DNA from: Desulfonatronum sp.
Lineage (GTDB): Bacteria > Desulfobacterota > Desulfovibrionia > Desulfovibrionales > Desulfonatronaceae
Assembly (NCBI GenBank): GCA_011049455.1
Contig: DSBL01000114.1
Location: 1-32,379 of the forward strand
DNA: 32,379 nucleotides
Reading direction: 5' to 3'
Below, in pieces: positions 8,525 through 17,178 of the stretch; within the stretch, counting starts at the first letter, position 1; every line of letters starts with the position of its first letter. The notes below the pieces were generated by a model. The model had not been told where the DNA came from and searched no databases. It worked only from the letters and a program-made list of their open reading frames with translations. The translations under genes and the position numbers were made by a program.

Positions 8525-9234
8525 AACAGGGAGGTTGGAACATGCCAAATCGCCAAACTCAGGCAGGGCGACGTGGTCGGCGAGATGGCTGTGCTCACGG
8601 GCGAACCGCGCGCGGCCAATGTTGACGCGAAAACCGACATGGTCCTCTGGAAACTCGCAGGCAGGCAGTTTGACGCTCTTGCTGAATCCCACCCGGACTT
8701 GAGGCTGTTCTTGACGGGGATCATGTCCAACCGTTTTGACAGCAGCGTTTTCGTCGGGGATCGGACCATCGGCAAGTATTTGCTCAGCAAAAAGATCGGC
8801 AGGGGCGGCTGGAGAATCGTCTATCGGGGCCTGCACAGGCTGCTGAAAAAGCCTGTTGCCATCAAGATGATGAAGCATGACATGGCCACGGAACAGGTCA
8901 CCAGGGACCATCGATTTCTCCAGGATTTGATTGACGCCGGGGAGATGACTCCGGAAGAAGCATTGGAGCATCCCTTGCGTAGCCGTCTTGATCAATGCGT
9001 TGGCACACCCGCTGTTCAGCCGGGGATTGTGGGAGTTTTTTCCTTGAGCAAGGAGACGTTCTGCTCGTGACCACCGACAGCCTTCACGATTATGTCCATC
9101 TCGAACGGATGATCGTCGTGCTGGATTCTTCCAAAAGTTTGCCGGTAAACGTGGACCTCCTTGTCAATGAGGCCATCAACTCCGGGAGCGAAGACAATAT
9201 TTACGTTGTCCTGGGCAAAATGGATCAGGTTTAA
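8525..9234 (+). pseudogene. Relic of cyclic-nucleotide-binding, Ser/Thr kinase and PP2C phosphatase domains
   Basis: Three unrelated domain pieces are welded together. First comes the end of a cNMP-binding domain (LRQGDVVGEMAVLTGEPRAA, about 8558-8620). Next is the start of a protein kinase (IGRGGWRIVYRG glycine loop, then VAIKMMKHDMA with the ATP lysine), which stops after about 45 residues. It runs straight into the C-terminal part of a PP2C phosphatase (LIDAGEMTPEEALEHPLRSR). The PP2C reading then shifts frame at a run of six T (9036-9041): GDVLLVTTDSLHDYV and NSGSEDNIYVVLGKM continue in the next frame to the TAA at 9232-9234, and one extra T would restore the frame. Upstream, the same frame continues across an in-frame TGA (8522-8524) into sequence faintly like a cNMP barrel (LLLSSSRCLRTTATLR), so decay probably starts further left. 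Most of the kinase and of the phosphatase is missing, and no working product is expected. Confidence 0.75.
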
Positions 9235-9239
9235 CAGAC

Positions 9240-9887
9240 ATGCCCGCCAGGTCATCAATTCCCACGACAGGCTGCCGCCGTTGCGGAACCTGTTGCAGCA
9301 AGGGGGGGCCGGCTTTGCATTTCGAGGACTTGCCGCTCGTGCAAAGCGGGGTCCTGTCCACAAGGGACCTCTGCACCTACAGGGTCGGGGAGCCGATGCA
9401 CGACCAGATACGCGGAGAGGTGAGGCTTCTGCAAAAGGAATGTCTGAAGATTCGACCAATCGTCGGAGAAAGCGCCTGCATTTTCTATGAGCCGAGAAAG
9501 TCGTCCTGCAGGCTGTATGTGCACAGGGCCCTGGAATGTCGAGCCCTGAAGTGCTGGGACACTGCAGAGCTGGAAAATGCCTTGCGGCAACCGCGGCTGA
9601 GCAGAAGGGACTTGATTGAGGAACAATGCGCCCTGGACGAGCTGATCCTTGAACACGAAGCGCGGTGCGGTTGTCCGAGACTGCTGGAATGGCTGGACCT
9701 AGGCACTGCCCAAGCCCGGATGGCGCTACAGGAGGCCCGATCTTTCGATTCGGCCCTGCGCGCCGTGCTCGTGGAGCGCGATCTCCTTGATCCGGAAGAG
9801 CTGGACTTTCTGCTGGGGCGGCCTCTGGATGTGGTGATTCAGGGACTGTTGCGCTGGCGAAAGCTTTGTTCGACCGGCTCGAGGTGA
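9240..9887 (+). CDS. YkgJ-like CxxCxxCC cysteine-cluster protein
   Basis: 215 residues, cytoplasmic. The N-terminal motif CRRCGTCCSKGGPAL (from residue 12) is the CxxCxxCC signature of the YkgJ/UPF0153 family, annotated as zinc- or iron-chelating. Further cysteines at CIFYEPRKSSCRLYVHRALECRALKCW complete the family's metal-site pattern. The rest (LLDPEELDFLLGRPLDVVI) is helical and not recognised. The biochemical role of the family is not well defined. The ATG at 9240 lies 5 bases after the relic's last stop and has only a weak ribosome-binding site. It converges with lon, whose stop is 12 bases away, and no terminator is visible between them. The reading frame is intact, unlike its upstream neighbour. 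Confidence 0.8.
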   Translation: MPARSSIPTTGCRRCGTCCSKGGPALHFEDLPLVQSGVLSTRDLCTYRVGEPMHDQIRGEVRLLQKECLKIRPIVGESACIFYEPRKSSCRLYVHRALECRALKCWDTAELENALRQPRLSRRDLIEEQCALDELILEHEARCGCPRLLEWLDLGTAQARMALQEARSFDSALRAVLVERDLLDPEELDFLLGRPLDVVIQGLLRWRKLCSTGSR

Positions 9888-9899
9888 TGTTGACGGCCG

Positions 9900-12368
9900 T
9901 CAGTGGGTGCGCGGCTGGAATTCCTCTTTGAACAGCCGCCGGGAGAGGGGCGTCAATTCGCCTGTTTGGACGCAAAAGATGTCCTCCCGGACACTGGCGT
10001 TGAGCGCCCGACAGAGCACATCGTCCATGTGATCAACGGTGATGATTTCCAGGTCCTTCAGGATGCTGGCGGGAACTTCCTTGAGATCCTTGGCATTTTC
10101 TGCGGGAATGATCACCCTGGAGATGAGACCACGATGGGCAGCCAGCAATTTTTCCCGTACTCCGCCGATGGGCAAAACCCGGCCGCGCAACGTGATTTCA
10201 CCGGTCATGGCCAGGTCGTTGCATACCGGCATGTTCAAGATAGCCGAAGTCAGGCTGGTTGCCAGGGTGATGCCCGCTGATGGACCATCTTTTGGCGTGG
10301 CGCCTTCTGGAACGTGGATGTGGATGTCGATTTCCTTGTAAAAGTCCGATTTCAGGCCGAACAGTTCGGATCGGGAACGGACATAACTGAATGCGGCCTT
10401 GGCTGATTCCTGCATCACGTCGCCGAGCTTGCCCGTGATTTCCACCTTGCCCGTGCCGGGCATGAGGGAGACTTCCACCAGAAGCAGTTCGCCGCCCATT
10501 TCCGTCCAGGCCAGGCCGGTGGCTACTCCGGGCAAAGGGTTCTCCTCGCGTTCTCCGTAACGGTATTTTGTTGCGCCCAAATAGTATGCCACCCCGGTCT
10601 TATGCACGGCCACCGCCTTGTCTGAGCGGCCTTCCTCCACTATTTTGCGAGCCACCTTGCGGCAGATGGAGGCCATTTCCCGTTCCAAATTGCGCACCCC
10701 GGCTTCCCGTGTATAGCGACGTATGACTTCGAGGATCGAGCCGTCGGAAAAGTTCAGATCCGCATCCTGCAGACCATGCTGGCTTAAGAGTTTGGGGAGC
10801 AAGAAATTCTTGGCGATCTTCATTTTTTCCACTTCCAGATAGCCCGGCAGGCGGATGATTTCCATGCGATCCTGAAGTGGTATGGGGATGGAATGCAGGG
10901 TGTTGGCCGTTGTTATGAAAAAAATTTTGGAGAGGTCGTAATCCAGGTCCAGGTAATGATCGTTGAAAGAGTAGTTCTGTTCCGGGTCCAGCACTTCCAG
11001 AAGAGCCGAGGAGGGATCGCCCCGGAAATCCGTGCTCATTTTGTCCACTTCGTCGAGACAAAATACCGGATTATTATGCTTCACCCGGCGCAATGACTGA
11101 ATGATTTTGCCAGGCAAGGCACCCACATACGTCCGGCGATGACCACGAATTTCCGCCTCGTCGCGCACTCCCCCAAGGGATATGCGCAGGAATTCTCGGC
11201 CCATGGCCCTGGCCACGGATTTGGCCAGGGAGGTTTTACCCACGCCAGGCGGTCCGACAAGACACAGGATCGGGCCTTTGAGTTTTTCTACCAGGCTTTG
11301 CACGGCCAGGTATTCCAGAATGCGTTCCTTAGGCTTTTCCAGGGCGAAATGATCTTCGTCCAGGATGGCTTGGGCTTTCTTCAGATCAAGAGTCGTCGAC
11401 TGGATGGTGTTCCAAGGCAGGGCCAAAATCCAGTCGACATAATTGCGCACCACGGTGAATTCGGCTGACGAAGGCGGCATTTGGCGTAGCTTTTTGATTT
11501 CCTTTGCACATTTTTCTCTGGCATCGTCAGGGAGGTCCTTGCTCTCAAGCTGCTTGGCCAGTTCGTCGATTTCTTCGCCGGGTTCCTCATCCCGGCCCAT
11601 TTCCTTGTGAATGGCCTTTAATTGTTCGTTGAGATAGAAATCTTTATGGTTGCGCTCCATCTGTTCTTTAACTCTGGTTTTGAGCTGTTTTTCCAAAGAA
11701 AAAATTTCGATTTCCTTGAGCAGAAGCTCATAAGTATTTTCCAGACGGACAAAAGGGTCGGGTTCTTCAAGAACCGCCTGTTTTTCCGTGAACGGAGCCT
11801 TAAGATGGGGCATCAGGCTGTCCGCCATGCGCCCTGGGTATTGCAGAGAAGTGATGGCCGCCATAGTCTCCGGCGCCATTTTTTTGTTGATCTTCGCATA
11901 TTCCTGCAACGATTCGTTTACTGCCCGGATCAAGGCATGGGCTTCAGGGGATTTGCAATCCTTCGACTTCACCCCTTGCACCTGCACCATGGGGCACCCC
12001 TTGACGTGTTCCCGTATGCCGTACTCGTTGGACCAATGGGCTCTGTACAGGCCTTCAAAGAGCACCTTTATGGTGCCGTCGGGCAATCGCAAAAGCTGCA
12101 GGATGCGGCTGACCGTTCCCATGGCATAGAGATCATCTGGGCCGGGCTCTTCAACTTCCGGATTTTTTTGGGTCACGAGAAAAATCTGCCGTTCAAAGCT
12201 GTTCAAGGATTGTTCAATGGCTTTGATGGAGGTATCTCTGCCGACAAACAAGGGAACAATGGACCTCGGGAACATGACTACTTCCCGCAGGGACATCATC
12301 GGCAGGCTTCTTTCCAACATTGTCATGGCAGGTTCTTTTGGGGGCTCTTTAGGATTATATTCGCTCAT
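9900..12368 (-). CDS. lon: ATP-dependent Lon protease
   Basis: 822 residues, a full-length LonA. It unfolds and degrades damaged and regulatory proteins in the cytoplasm as a hexamer. The N-terminal LON substrate-binding domain is at about 20-230. The AAA+ module follows with Walker A GPPGVGKTS (372-380), Walker B FCLDEVDKM (437-444) and a sensor region near residue 487. The protease domain carries the catalytic serine S697 in PKDGPSAG and the catalytic lysine K740 in GGVREKLLAAHR. The ATG at 12368 is preceded by AAGGAG. The C-terminal tail is slightly extended and hydrophilic. It is the last gene of the tig-clpP-clpX-lon block, but a 409-base gap separates it from clpX. A possible promoter there suggests separate control. 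The C-terminal end nearly abuts the converging YkgJ-like gene. Confidence 0.97.
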   Translation of the reverse strand: MSEYNPKEPPKEPAMTMLERSLPMMSLREVVMFPRSIVPLFVGRDTSIKAIEQSLNSFERQIFLVTQKNPEVEEPGPDDLYAMGTVSRILQLLRLPDGTIKVLFEGLYRAHWSNEYGIREHVKGCPMVQVQGVKSKDCKSPEAHALIRAVNESLQEYAKINKKMAPETMAAITSLQYPGRMADSLMPHLKAPFTEKQAVLEEPDPFVRLENTYELLLKEIEIFSLEKQLKTRVKEQMERNHKDFYLNEQLKAIHKEMGRDEEPGEEIDELAKQLESKDLPDDAREKCAKEIKKLRQMPPSSAEFTVVRNYVDWILALPWNTIQSTTLDLKKAQAILDEDHFALEKPKERILEYLAVQSLVEKLKGPILCLVGPPGVGKTSLAKSVARAMGREFLRISLGGVRDEAEIRGHRRTYVGALPGKIIQSLRRVKHNNPVFCLDEVDKMSTDFRGDPSSALLEVLDPEQNYSFNDHYLDLDYDLSKIFFITTANTLHSIPIPLQDRMEIIRLPGYLEVEKMKIAKNFLLPKLLSQHGLQDADLNFSDGSILEVIRRYTREAGVRNLEREMASICRKVARKIVEEGRSDKAVAVHKTGVAYYLGATKYRYGEREENPLPGVATGLAWTEMGGELLLVEVSLMPGTGKVEITGKLGDVMQESAKAAFSYVRSRSELFGLKSDFYKEIDIHIHVPEGATPKDGPSAGITLATSLTSAILNMPVCNDLAMTGEITLRGRVLPIGGVREKLLAAHRGLISRVIIPAENAKDLKEVPASILKDLEIITVDHMDDVLCRALNASVREDIFCVQTGELTPLSRRLFKEEFQPRTH

Positions 12369-12777
12369 GATTGTGCTCCTTCACCAGGGCAGTGGCACTG
12401 CATGGGCTTGCCAGCGCATTTGGAATAATGCTGAAAAGCATAACTCATAACTTGCAGCGGGGGAGGTGAATCGCCCGCATATTTTTGTTTCTTTTTGTAT
12501 GATATTGGAATTGTTTGCTTTATTTTCATGCCTTGTCCGCAGATATGGATTTGTTTTTCTGTCAGATTTTTTCTTGGCTGAGCCATGAAGCCGAAAAAAC
12601 AAAGTCCCTCCCCGGCGGTAACTATGCTGGAGAGCGCTTATCTGTAAAAATAAGCAATGGCCGACATATGTCAATGGGACGAAAAAACAAGAATATTCCC
12701 TGGTTGCACGGCAAGACAGCCATTAGAGACTCGCGGTCTGCAATGCAGACTTTGATAACTCGGCCTTGGTGAAAGGC
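12369..12777. other. 409-base gap between clpX and lon; no gene recognised
   Basis: The stretch is AT-rich in its middle (12480-12560) and holds only short spurious frames. Visible structure: a palindrome GTCTGCAATGCAGAC (12736-12750) just after the clpX stop without a U-tract on either strand; a hairpin GCTTAT...ATAAGC around 12636-12655; and a probable minus-strand promoter (12647-12674). If that promoter is used, lon mRNA has an untranslated leader of about 270 bases. No heat-shock sigma-32-type site was seen. Confidence 0.6.
12647..12674 (-). promoter_or_regulatory. Possible lon promoter far upstream
   Basis: On the minus strand a perfect TTGACA (12669-12674 complement) is followed after 16 bases by TATTTT (12647-12652 complement). 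It points at lon, about 280 bases before its start codon. It is the best promoter-like pair I found in this gap, but the distance is unusual. Confidence 0.4.
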
Positions 12778-14025
12778 TCAGGCCGTTTTCACCTCTTGCT
12801 CATAGATCAGCAAAGGCTCGACTTCGTTTTCAACCACGGACTTGTTGACCACGCATTCCTTCACTCCGCTTAGGGATGGCAGGCGGTAGGAAATATCCAG
12901 CATGATGTTTTCCAGGACGCTGCGCAACCCTCTGGCTCCGGTCTTGCGCAAGACAGACTGACGGGAGATGGCCCGCAGTGCGTCCTGTGTGAAGCGCAGG
13001 CGGACACCCTCCATTTCGAAGAGTTTCTGGTACTGTTTGACCAGGGAGTTTTTGGGTTCGGTTAATATGCGGACAAGATCATCTTCCTCGAGATCCTTAA
13101 GCGTGGCAAGAATGGGCAGACGTCCGACCAGTTCTGGAATGAAGCCGAATTTGATCAGGTCCGTTGGCTGAACCTGGTTCAAAAGCGCAGGGGTTTCCTG
13201 GTCGCGGTTCGAGGTCAGGGTGACGCCGAATCCCATGGACTTGCCCTGCACGCGTTGCTGGATAATCTGCTCCAGGCCAATGAACGCCCCGCCGACGATG
13301 AACAGGATGTTGGAAGTGTTCAGTCGGATGTATTCCTGCTGCGGATGCTTACGGCCCCCTTTAGGCGGGATGTTCGCCTCCGTGCCCTCGATGATTTTCA
13401 GCAGGGCCTGTTGCACGCCTTCTCCGGAGACATCGCGGGTGATGGACGGGCTGTCCGCTCTTCGGGCGATCTTGTCAATTTCATCAATATAGATGATGCC
13501 CTTGGATGCGGCTTCCAGATCGAATTCGGCATTCTGGAGCAATTGAACCAGAATGTTTTCCACATCCTCGCCCACATAGCCGGCCTCGGTCAGAGTGGTG
13601 GCATCGGCAATGGCAAAGGGCACTTTGAGGATTCGAGCCAGGGTTTTTGCCATCAAGGTTTTGCCGGATCCGGTGGGACCGATCAGCAGGATGTTGCTTT
13701 TATCCAGTTCCACGCCGTCGGATGTCTGCGATGCGTAAAAAACACGTTTGTAATGATTGTGCACAGCCACGGATAAGATTTTTTTGGCTTGGTCCTGACC
13801 AATCACGAATTCGTCCAGAAGCCGGTGCAATTCCACAGGCGGAAGCAGTCTGCCGTCCTGGGCCTCCGTGCTCATGCTGTCTTGGGCAATGATCTCGTCA
13901 CATAAGATGACGCATTCGTCGCAGATATATACATCAGGCCCTGCAATCAGCCGGCGGACCTGTTCCTGATTTTTGCCGCAAAAAGAGCAACAGAGTTCTG
14001 AAGTGCTGGATTTTCTTCTGGCCAT
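12778..14025 (-). CDS. clpX: ATP-dependent Clp protease ATP-binding subunit ClpX
   Basis: 415 residues, normal length. ClpX is the hexameric AAA+ unfoldase that feeds substrates to ClpP. The N-terminal zinc-binding domain has paired cysteines C13/C16 and C35/C38. The AAA+ core shows Walker A GPTGSGKT (116-123), Walker [12 protein letters not shown] (D181, E182) and the pore motif GYVGEDV (149-155). The loop that docks on ClpP reads MGFG near residue 275 in place of the usual IGF, a conservative change. The ATG at 14025 has AGAGG upstream and lies 11 bases after the clpP stop, so the two are co-transcribed. The TGA is at 12778-12780. Confidence 0.97.
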   Translation of the reverse strand: MARRKSSTSELCCSFCGKNQEQVRRLIAGPDVYICDECVILCDEIIAQDSMSTEAQDGRLLPPVELHRLLDEFVIGQDQAKKILSVAVHNHYKRVFYASQTSDGVELDKSNILLIGPTGSGKTLMAKTLARILKVPFAIADATTLTEAGYVGEDVENILVQLLQNAEFDLEAASKGIIYIDEIDKIARRADSPSITRDVSGEGVQQALLKIIEGTEANIPPKGGRKHPQQEYIRLNTSNILFIVGGAFIGLEQIIQQRVQGKSMGFGVTLTSNRDQETPALLNQVQPTDLIKFGFIPELVGRLPILATLKDLEEDDLVRILTEPKNSLVKQYQKLFEMEGVRLRFTQDALRAISRQSVLRKTGARGLRSVLENIMLDISYRLPSLSGVKECVVNKSVVENEVEPLLIYEQEVKTA

Positions 14026-14036
14026 GGATAAAACCT

Positions 14037-14645
14037 CTATTTTTCAGGGGACGCCAGTTTTGACCTGGATGTGAGTATCTTATCGATCAGTCCGTAATCA
14101 ATGGCTTCTTTTGCACTCATGAAATAATCCCGCTCTGTGTCGTGGCGCACTTTTTCCAGGTCAGCGCCGGTGTGCGTTGCCAGGATTTCGGAGAGCTTTT
14201 CCTTGAGACGAATGATCTCCCGGGCCTGGATGTCAATATCAGTGGCTTGGCCCTGAAAACCGCCCATGGGTTGATGGATTAAGATTCGGCTGTTGGGCAG
14301 GGCATAGCGCATCCCCGGGGCTCCGGCGGCCAACAAGAGCGCCCCCATGCTGGCCGCCTGACCGAGGCACAAGGTGGCCACAGGAGCGGCGATGTACTGC
14401 ATGGTGTCATATATGGCCAAACCGGCGGTCACGGAACCGCCCGGCGAATTGATATACATGTTGATTTCCTTTTCCGGGTTCTCGGACTCCAGAAAAAGAA
14501 GTTGAGAGCAAATCAAATTGGAGACATAATCGTCTACGGCCGATCCCAGAACAATGATTCTATCCTTGAGCAACCGGGAATAAAGGTCATAGGCCCGTTC
14601 TGTTCGACCCGTGGTTTCAATGACTATTGGCACGCCCATGGGCAT
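14037..14645 (-). CDS. clpP: ATP-dependent Clp protease proteolytic subunit ClpP
   Basis: 202 residues, typical of ClpP. It forms the tetradecameric serine-peptidase chamber that degrades proteins delivered by ClpX. The catalytic triad is visible: S99 in [12 protein letters not shown]124 in [10 protein letters not shown] and D173 in [11 protein letters not shown]. The N-terminus [14 protein letters not shown] is the family's usual start with a very short or absent propeptide. The ATG at 14645 is favoured over the ATG two codons later because AAGGAG sits 8 bases upstream. It lies between tig (86 bases away) and clpX (11 bases away) on the same strand, the standard bacterial arrangement. Confidence 0.97.
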   Translation of the reverse strand: MPMGVPIVIETTGRTERAYDLYSRLLKDRIIVLGSAVDDYVSNLICSQLLFLESENPEKEINMYINSPGGSVTAGLAIYDTMQYIAAPVATLCLGQAASMGALLLAAGAPGMRYALPNSRILIHQPMGGFQGQATDIDIQAREIIRLKEKLSEILATHTGADLEKVRHDTERDYFMSAKEAIDYGLIDKILTSRSKLASPEK

Positions 14646-14731
14646 GGGTTGAACTCCTTGTTATCATACATGGCTGAACATCATGGCATGGTAGCAGTTT
14701 CCATGCCATGTGGATCGCGGCAAAAACCGAC

Positions 14732-16081
14732 TTACTCGGAAGATGCGGGATCCTTCTCCTCTTGTGCCTGCTTTTCCCTTGCTTCCGGAGCAACAGGATC
14801 GATCTCGGTGATTTCAGCGGACCTGTAGATATGTTCCATGGCCTTGTCCGCGAGAATTCGATCCTTGACAGCGCTCATCAGGTTGTTCTGTTCGTGAAAG
14901 TGCTTCAGGCCATGGAAATCCTGGTTGGTTTTTTTGGCCATATCCCGAAAAAAATCATCGATTTCCATGGGTGAGACCTGGATGTTTTCCTTGGTTGCTA
15001 CAGCCAAGAGAAAAAGCTGGGATTTGACCAAGGACTCGGCCTGCGGGCGATGTTCATCCCGAATTTCTTGCGGAGTTTTGCCCAGTGCGTCCAGCCGTTT
15101 GCCCATGCGCTCCAGTCGTCCCTTCAGTTCCATGATCATCCTGTCGATTTGTTCGTCCACCATGGAATCAGGCAAAGGAAAATTCACTTGGGCGGTGAGC
15201 GAATCCAACAGTTTTTTTTGGGCCGCGGATTTGTTCACCTGGGCTCTGGACTCCACATAGGACTTTTGAATGGCTTCTCGAAGTTTGTCCACGGATTCGA
15301 AGTTGCCCGCCTTCTTGGCGAATTCGGCATCCAGGGCGGGCAATTTTTTCTCCTTGATTTCCTTCAAGGTGATCCGCATCAGGACTGTTTTTCCAGCCAG
15401 GGCTTCGTTCAGGAAATCGCCGGGAAAGGTGATTTCTGATTCAGTGGAGTCCCCAGCCTTGATGCCTTGGATCATGGCTTCAAATTCAGGCAAGGCTTGC
15501 CCCTGTCCCAAGGCGAGTTGGAAATTTTCGGCTTTCACGTCAGACAACGGTTCTCCATTCTCAAAGGCCTGAAAATTCACAACCACTACATCCGTGCCCG
15601 AAGCTGGTCGATCTTCTTCCAGTGTCGTAAATTCAGCCAAATTGTCCCGAATACGATCCAGAACAAGCTGGATTTCAGGTTCACTGGCCTGGGCCCGTTC
15701 CAGGTTCACGGCAAGACCCTCGTAAGAAGGGAGTTCGAATACGGGAGCCACCTCGAAGTTGAAGCTGTATTCAAAGGGTTGATCCTTGACAATGTCGCCG
15801 GCATCCACGTCGATACGCGACAACGGCGTCAACTGGAGCTCATTCATGATATCATTGATGTGGTAATTGATTAAGTCGTTGGCGGCTTCTTCGTAGATCT
15901 GCTTTTTGAACATGCTTTCCACGATGGATGAAGGAACCTTGCCCTTGCGAAAACCCTTGATTTCGGTTGTTCTGCGGCGCAGAGCAACCGTGGCGGCCAA
16001 GGCGGCATTTATCTCTTCCTTGGGTACCGCAACTTTCACGATCCGCTTGATCGGGCTTGGTTCAAGAACTTCATATTTCAT
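14732..16081 (-). CDS. tig: Trigger factor (ribosome-associated chaperone and prolyl isomerase)
   Basis: 449 residues. Trigger factor binds nascent chains at the ribosome exit tunnel. The ribosome-docking signature GFRKGKVP is at 43-50 in the N-terminal domain. The central FKBP-type prolyl isomerase domain (about 150-245) includes TFPGDFLNEALAGKTVLMRI. The C-terminal helical arms follow (LPDSMVDEQIDRMIMELKGRL and downstream), with a charged tail ending EEKDPASSE. The start has a strong AAGGAGG site 9 bases upstream. It is preceded on the same strand by tRNA-Leu with no visible terminator, so the two probably share a transcript, followed by clpP. Confidence 0.97.
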   Translation of the reverse strand: MKYEVLEPSPIKRIVKVAVPKEEINAALAATVALRRRTTEIKGFRKGKVPSSIVESMFKKQIYEEAANDLINYHINDIMNELQLTPLSRIDVDAGDIVKDQPFEYSFNFEVAPVFELPSYEGLAVNLERAQASEPEIQLVLDRIRDNLAEFTTLEEDRPASGTDVVVVNFQAFENGEPLSDVKAENFQLALGQGQALPEFEAMIQGIKAGDSTESEITFPGDFLNEALAGKTVLMRITLKEIKEKKLPALDAEFAKKAGNFESVDKLREAIQKSYVESRAQVNKSAAQKKLLDSLTAQVNFPLPDSMVDEQIDRMIMELKGRLERMGKRLDALGKTPQEIRDEHRPQAESLVKSQLFLLAVATKENIQVSPMEIDDFFRDMAKKTNQDFHGLKHFHEQNNLMSAVKDRILADKAMEHIYRSAEITEIDPVAPEAREKQAQEEKDPASSE

Positions 16082-16154
16082 GTTTGATGGTCCTCCTTGG
16101 GGATTATTGTCATACTATTGTCATTATGTGTTCGCGTCGGTGCATACCTTCCGC

Positions 16155-16238
16155 TGGTGCGAGAGGGGGGAGTCGAACCCCCACAGCCAGGCCGCCAGAT
16201 CCTAAGTCTGGTGCGTCTACCAGTTCCGCCACTCTCGC
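16155..16238 (-). tRNA. tRNA-Leu (anticodon UAG)
   Basis: On the minus strand the sequence folds as a class II tRNA. The acceptor arm GCGAGAG pairs with CTCTCGC. The D-loop contains GGTAGACGC. The anticodon stem-loop is CCAGA-CTTAGGA-TCTGG with TAG at the anticodon position. A long variable arm follows, then a T-arm GGGGG-TTCGACT-CCCCC. A73 is followed by an encoded CCA (16155-16157 on the complement). The long variable arm and the anticodon identify leucine. It lies 73 bases before tig. Confidence 0.95.
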
Positions 16239-16252
16239 GACACAAAAAAAGA

Positions 16253-16282
16253 AAAGTAGGCAGGTCCTGGCGCCACTGTCAA
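16253..16282 (-). promoter_or_regulatory. Promoter for tRNA-Leu (and probably tig)
   Basis: On the minus strand TTGACA (complement of 16277-16282) is followed after 18 bases by TACTTT (complement of 16253-16258). This places the start of transcription about 7 bases before the tRNA 5' end, as expected for a tRNA gene. With no terminator between the tRNA and tig, it likely serves both. Confidence 0.65.
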
Positions 16283-16368
16283 TGTATCCATGTGCAATGT
16301 GCAAAAAAATGCGGCGAGGTTTCACGATGGGAAAGCTTGGCATGATTTTGCGAATGTCTTCAAAAAAA

Positions 16369-17178
16369 TCAGCAGGACGAAATAAGCACTTCCAGCTTCG
16401 CCAGCGCTTGACGTCCGCACTGTCCCATGTTCCGACTCATCTCGTTGACATAAGCCTGAATATGGGCATCCAGAACGCGGTCGTCAACCTCTTGGGCCAT
16501 GGCTTTGATCAAAGGCCGAATGCTTTCCGGGTGTTCCTGGGCGTGATCCAGACTGGACCGAATCTGACGTTCCACGAGTTCCAGGATTTTTGTGGCCAAG
16601 GACCGACGTCCCAGGATGCATCCTAGAGGCAGGGGCAGGCCATTGGTCTGATCGGACCACCACCGGCCCATGTCCAGCAGGCAGTGCATCCCATATTCGT
16701 CCAGTAGCAAGGCGCTTTCGTGGATAAGCAGGCCGGCGTCCACCCGGAATTGTTGCACGGCGTTGACGATCAGGTCGTAACGCATGGGAATCAATTCGAC
16801 CGTCGCGGGCATGGCCCGGCGCAGAAGAGTCGTGGCAGTGGTCATCAAACCAGGAACCGCAATAGTGCGCGGAATTGTCCGGGGATTCAGGGAGACGAGT
16901 TTAGGACCGTGTTTGACGCCAAAGGCTCCGCCGCTGGAAAGGATGGCGTAGGAGTCTTGCAGCCGCAAGGCTTGGGCCGCGGAAACCTTGATTACGTCGT
17001 ACTTTATCTGGCTTGCGGCTTGATTCAGTTCCTCCACGTCTGCCCAGACAAACGAGGAGACGATGTCTGGCATGGGAGGAACCTGCCCCATGATCCACCC
17101 CCCCCAAATGAAGGTGTCGTTGGGACACGGGGAGATGGCTACTCTCAAATGCATAAGCTGACGCACAGCGAAACTCAT
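16369..17178 (-). CDS. mqnD: 1,4-dihydroxy-6-naphthoate synthase (futalosine pathway)
   Basis: About 269 residues. MqnD converts cyclic dehypoxanthine futalosine to 1,4-dihydroxy-6-naphthoate, the late futalosine-route precursor of menaquinone. The family hallmark SPCPNDTFIWGG is near the N-terminus. The body has the periplasmic-binding-protein-like fold of the MqnA/MqnD family, including SSGGAFGVKHGPKLVS and DAGLLIHESALL, the region of the proposed catalytic histidine. The start chosen is the ATG at 17178, which overlaps the mqnB stop as ATGA, a sign of translational coupling. An ATG at 17154 (MHLRVAIS) is a real alternative, and neither has a strong Shine-Dalgarno. It could be confused with chorismate dehydratase MqnA, but the SPCPNDTF start favours MqnD. 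Confidence 0.9.
   Translation of the reverse strand: MSFAVRQLMHLRVAISPCPNDTFIWGGWIMGQVPPMPDIVSSFVWADVEELNQAASQIKYDVIKVSAAQALRLQDSYAILSSGGAFGVKHGPKLVSLNPRTIPRTIAVPGLMTTATTLLRRAMPATVELIPMRYDLIVNAVQQFRVDAGLLIHESALLLDEYGMHCLLDMGRWWSDQTNGLPLPLGCILGRRSLATKILELVERQIRSSLDHAQEHPESIRPLIKAMAQEVDDRVLDAHIQAYVNEMSRNMGQCGRQALAKLEVLISSC

Noticed and set aside
9016-9975. 319-residue minus-strand frame across the PP2C relic and the YkgJ-like gene
   Set aside because: Rich in R, P, S and A with no recognisable motif; the opposite strand carries the true CxxCxxCC and PP2C signatures.
11622-12428. 268-residue plus-strand frame
   Set aside because: Antisense to the N-terminal part of lon; composition dominated by F, G, H and Q is typical of a shadow frame.
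12736-12750. Palindrome GTCTGCAATGCAGAC after clpX as a terminator
   Set aside because: No T-tract follows on either strand, so it is mentioned only as structure in the gap.
12369-12777. Cyclic-di-GMP (GEMM) or other riboswitch in the lon leader
   Set aside because: The conserved GEMM core sequences are not present; the similarity was limited to A-rich and G-rich patches.
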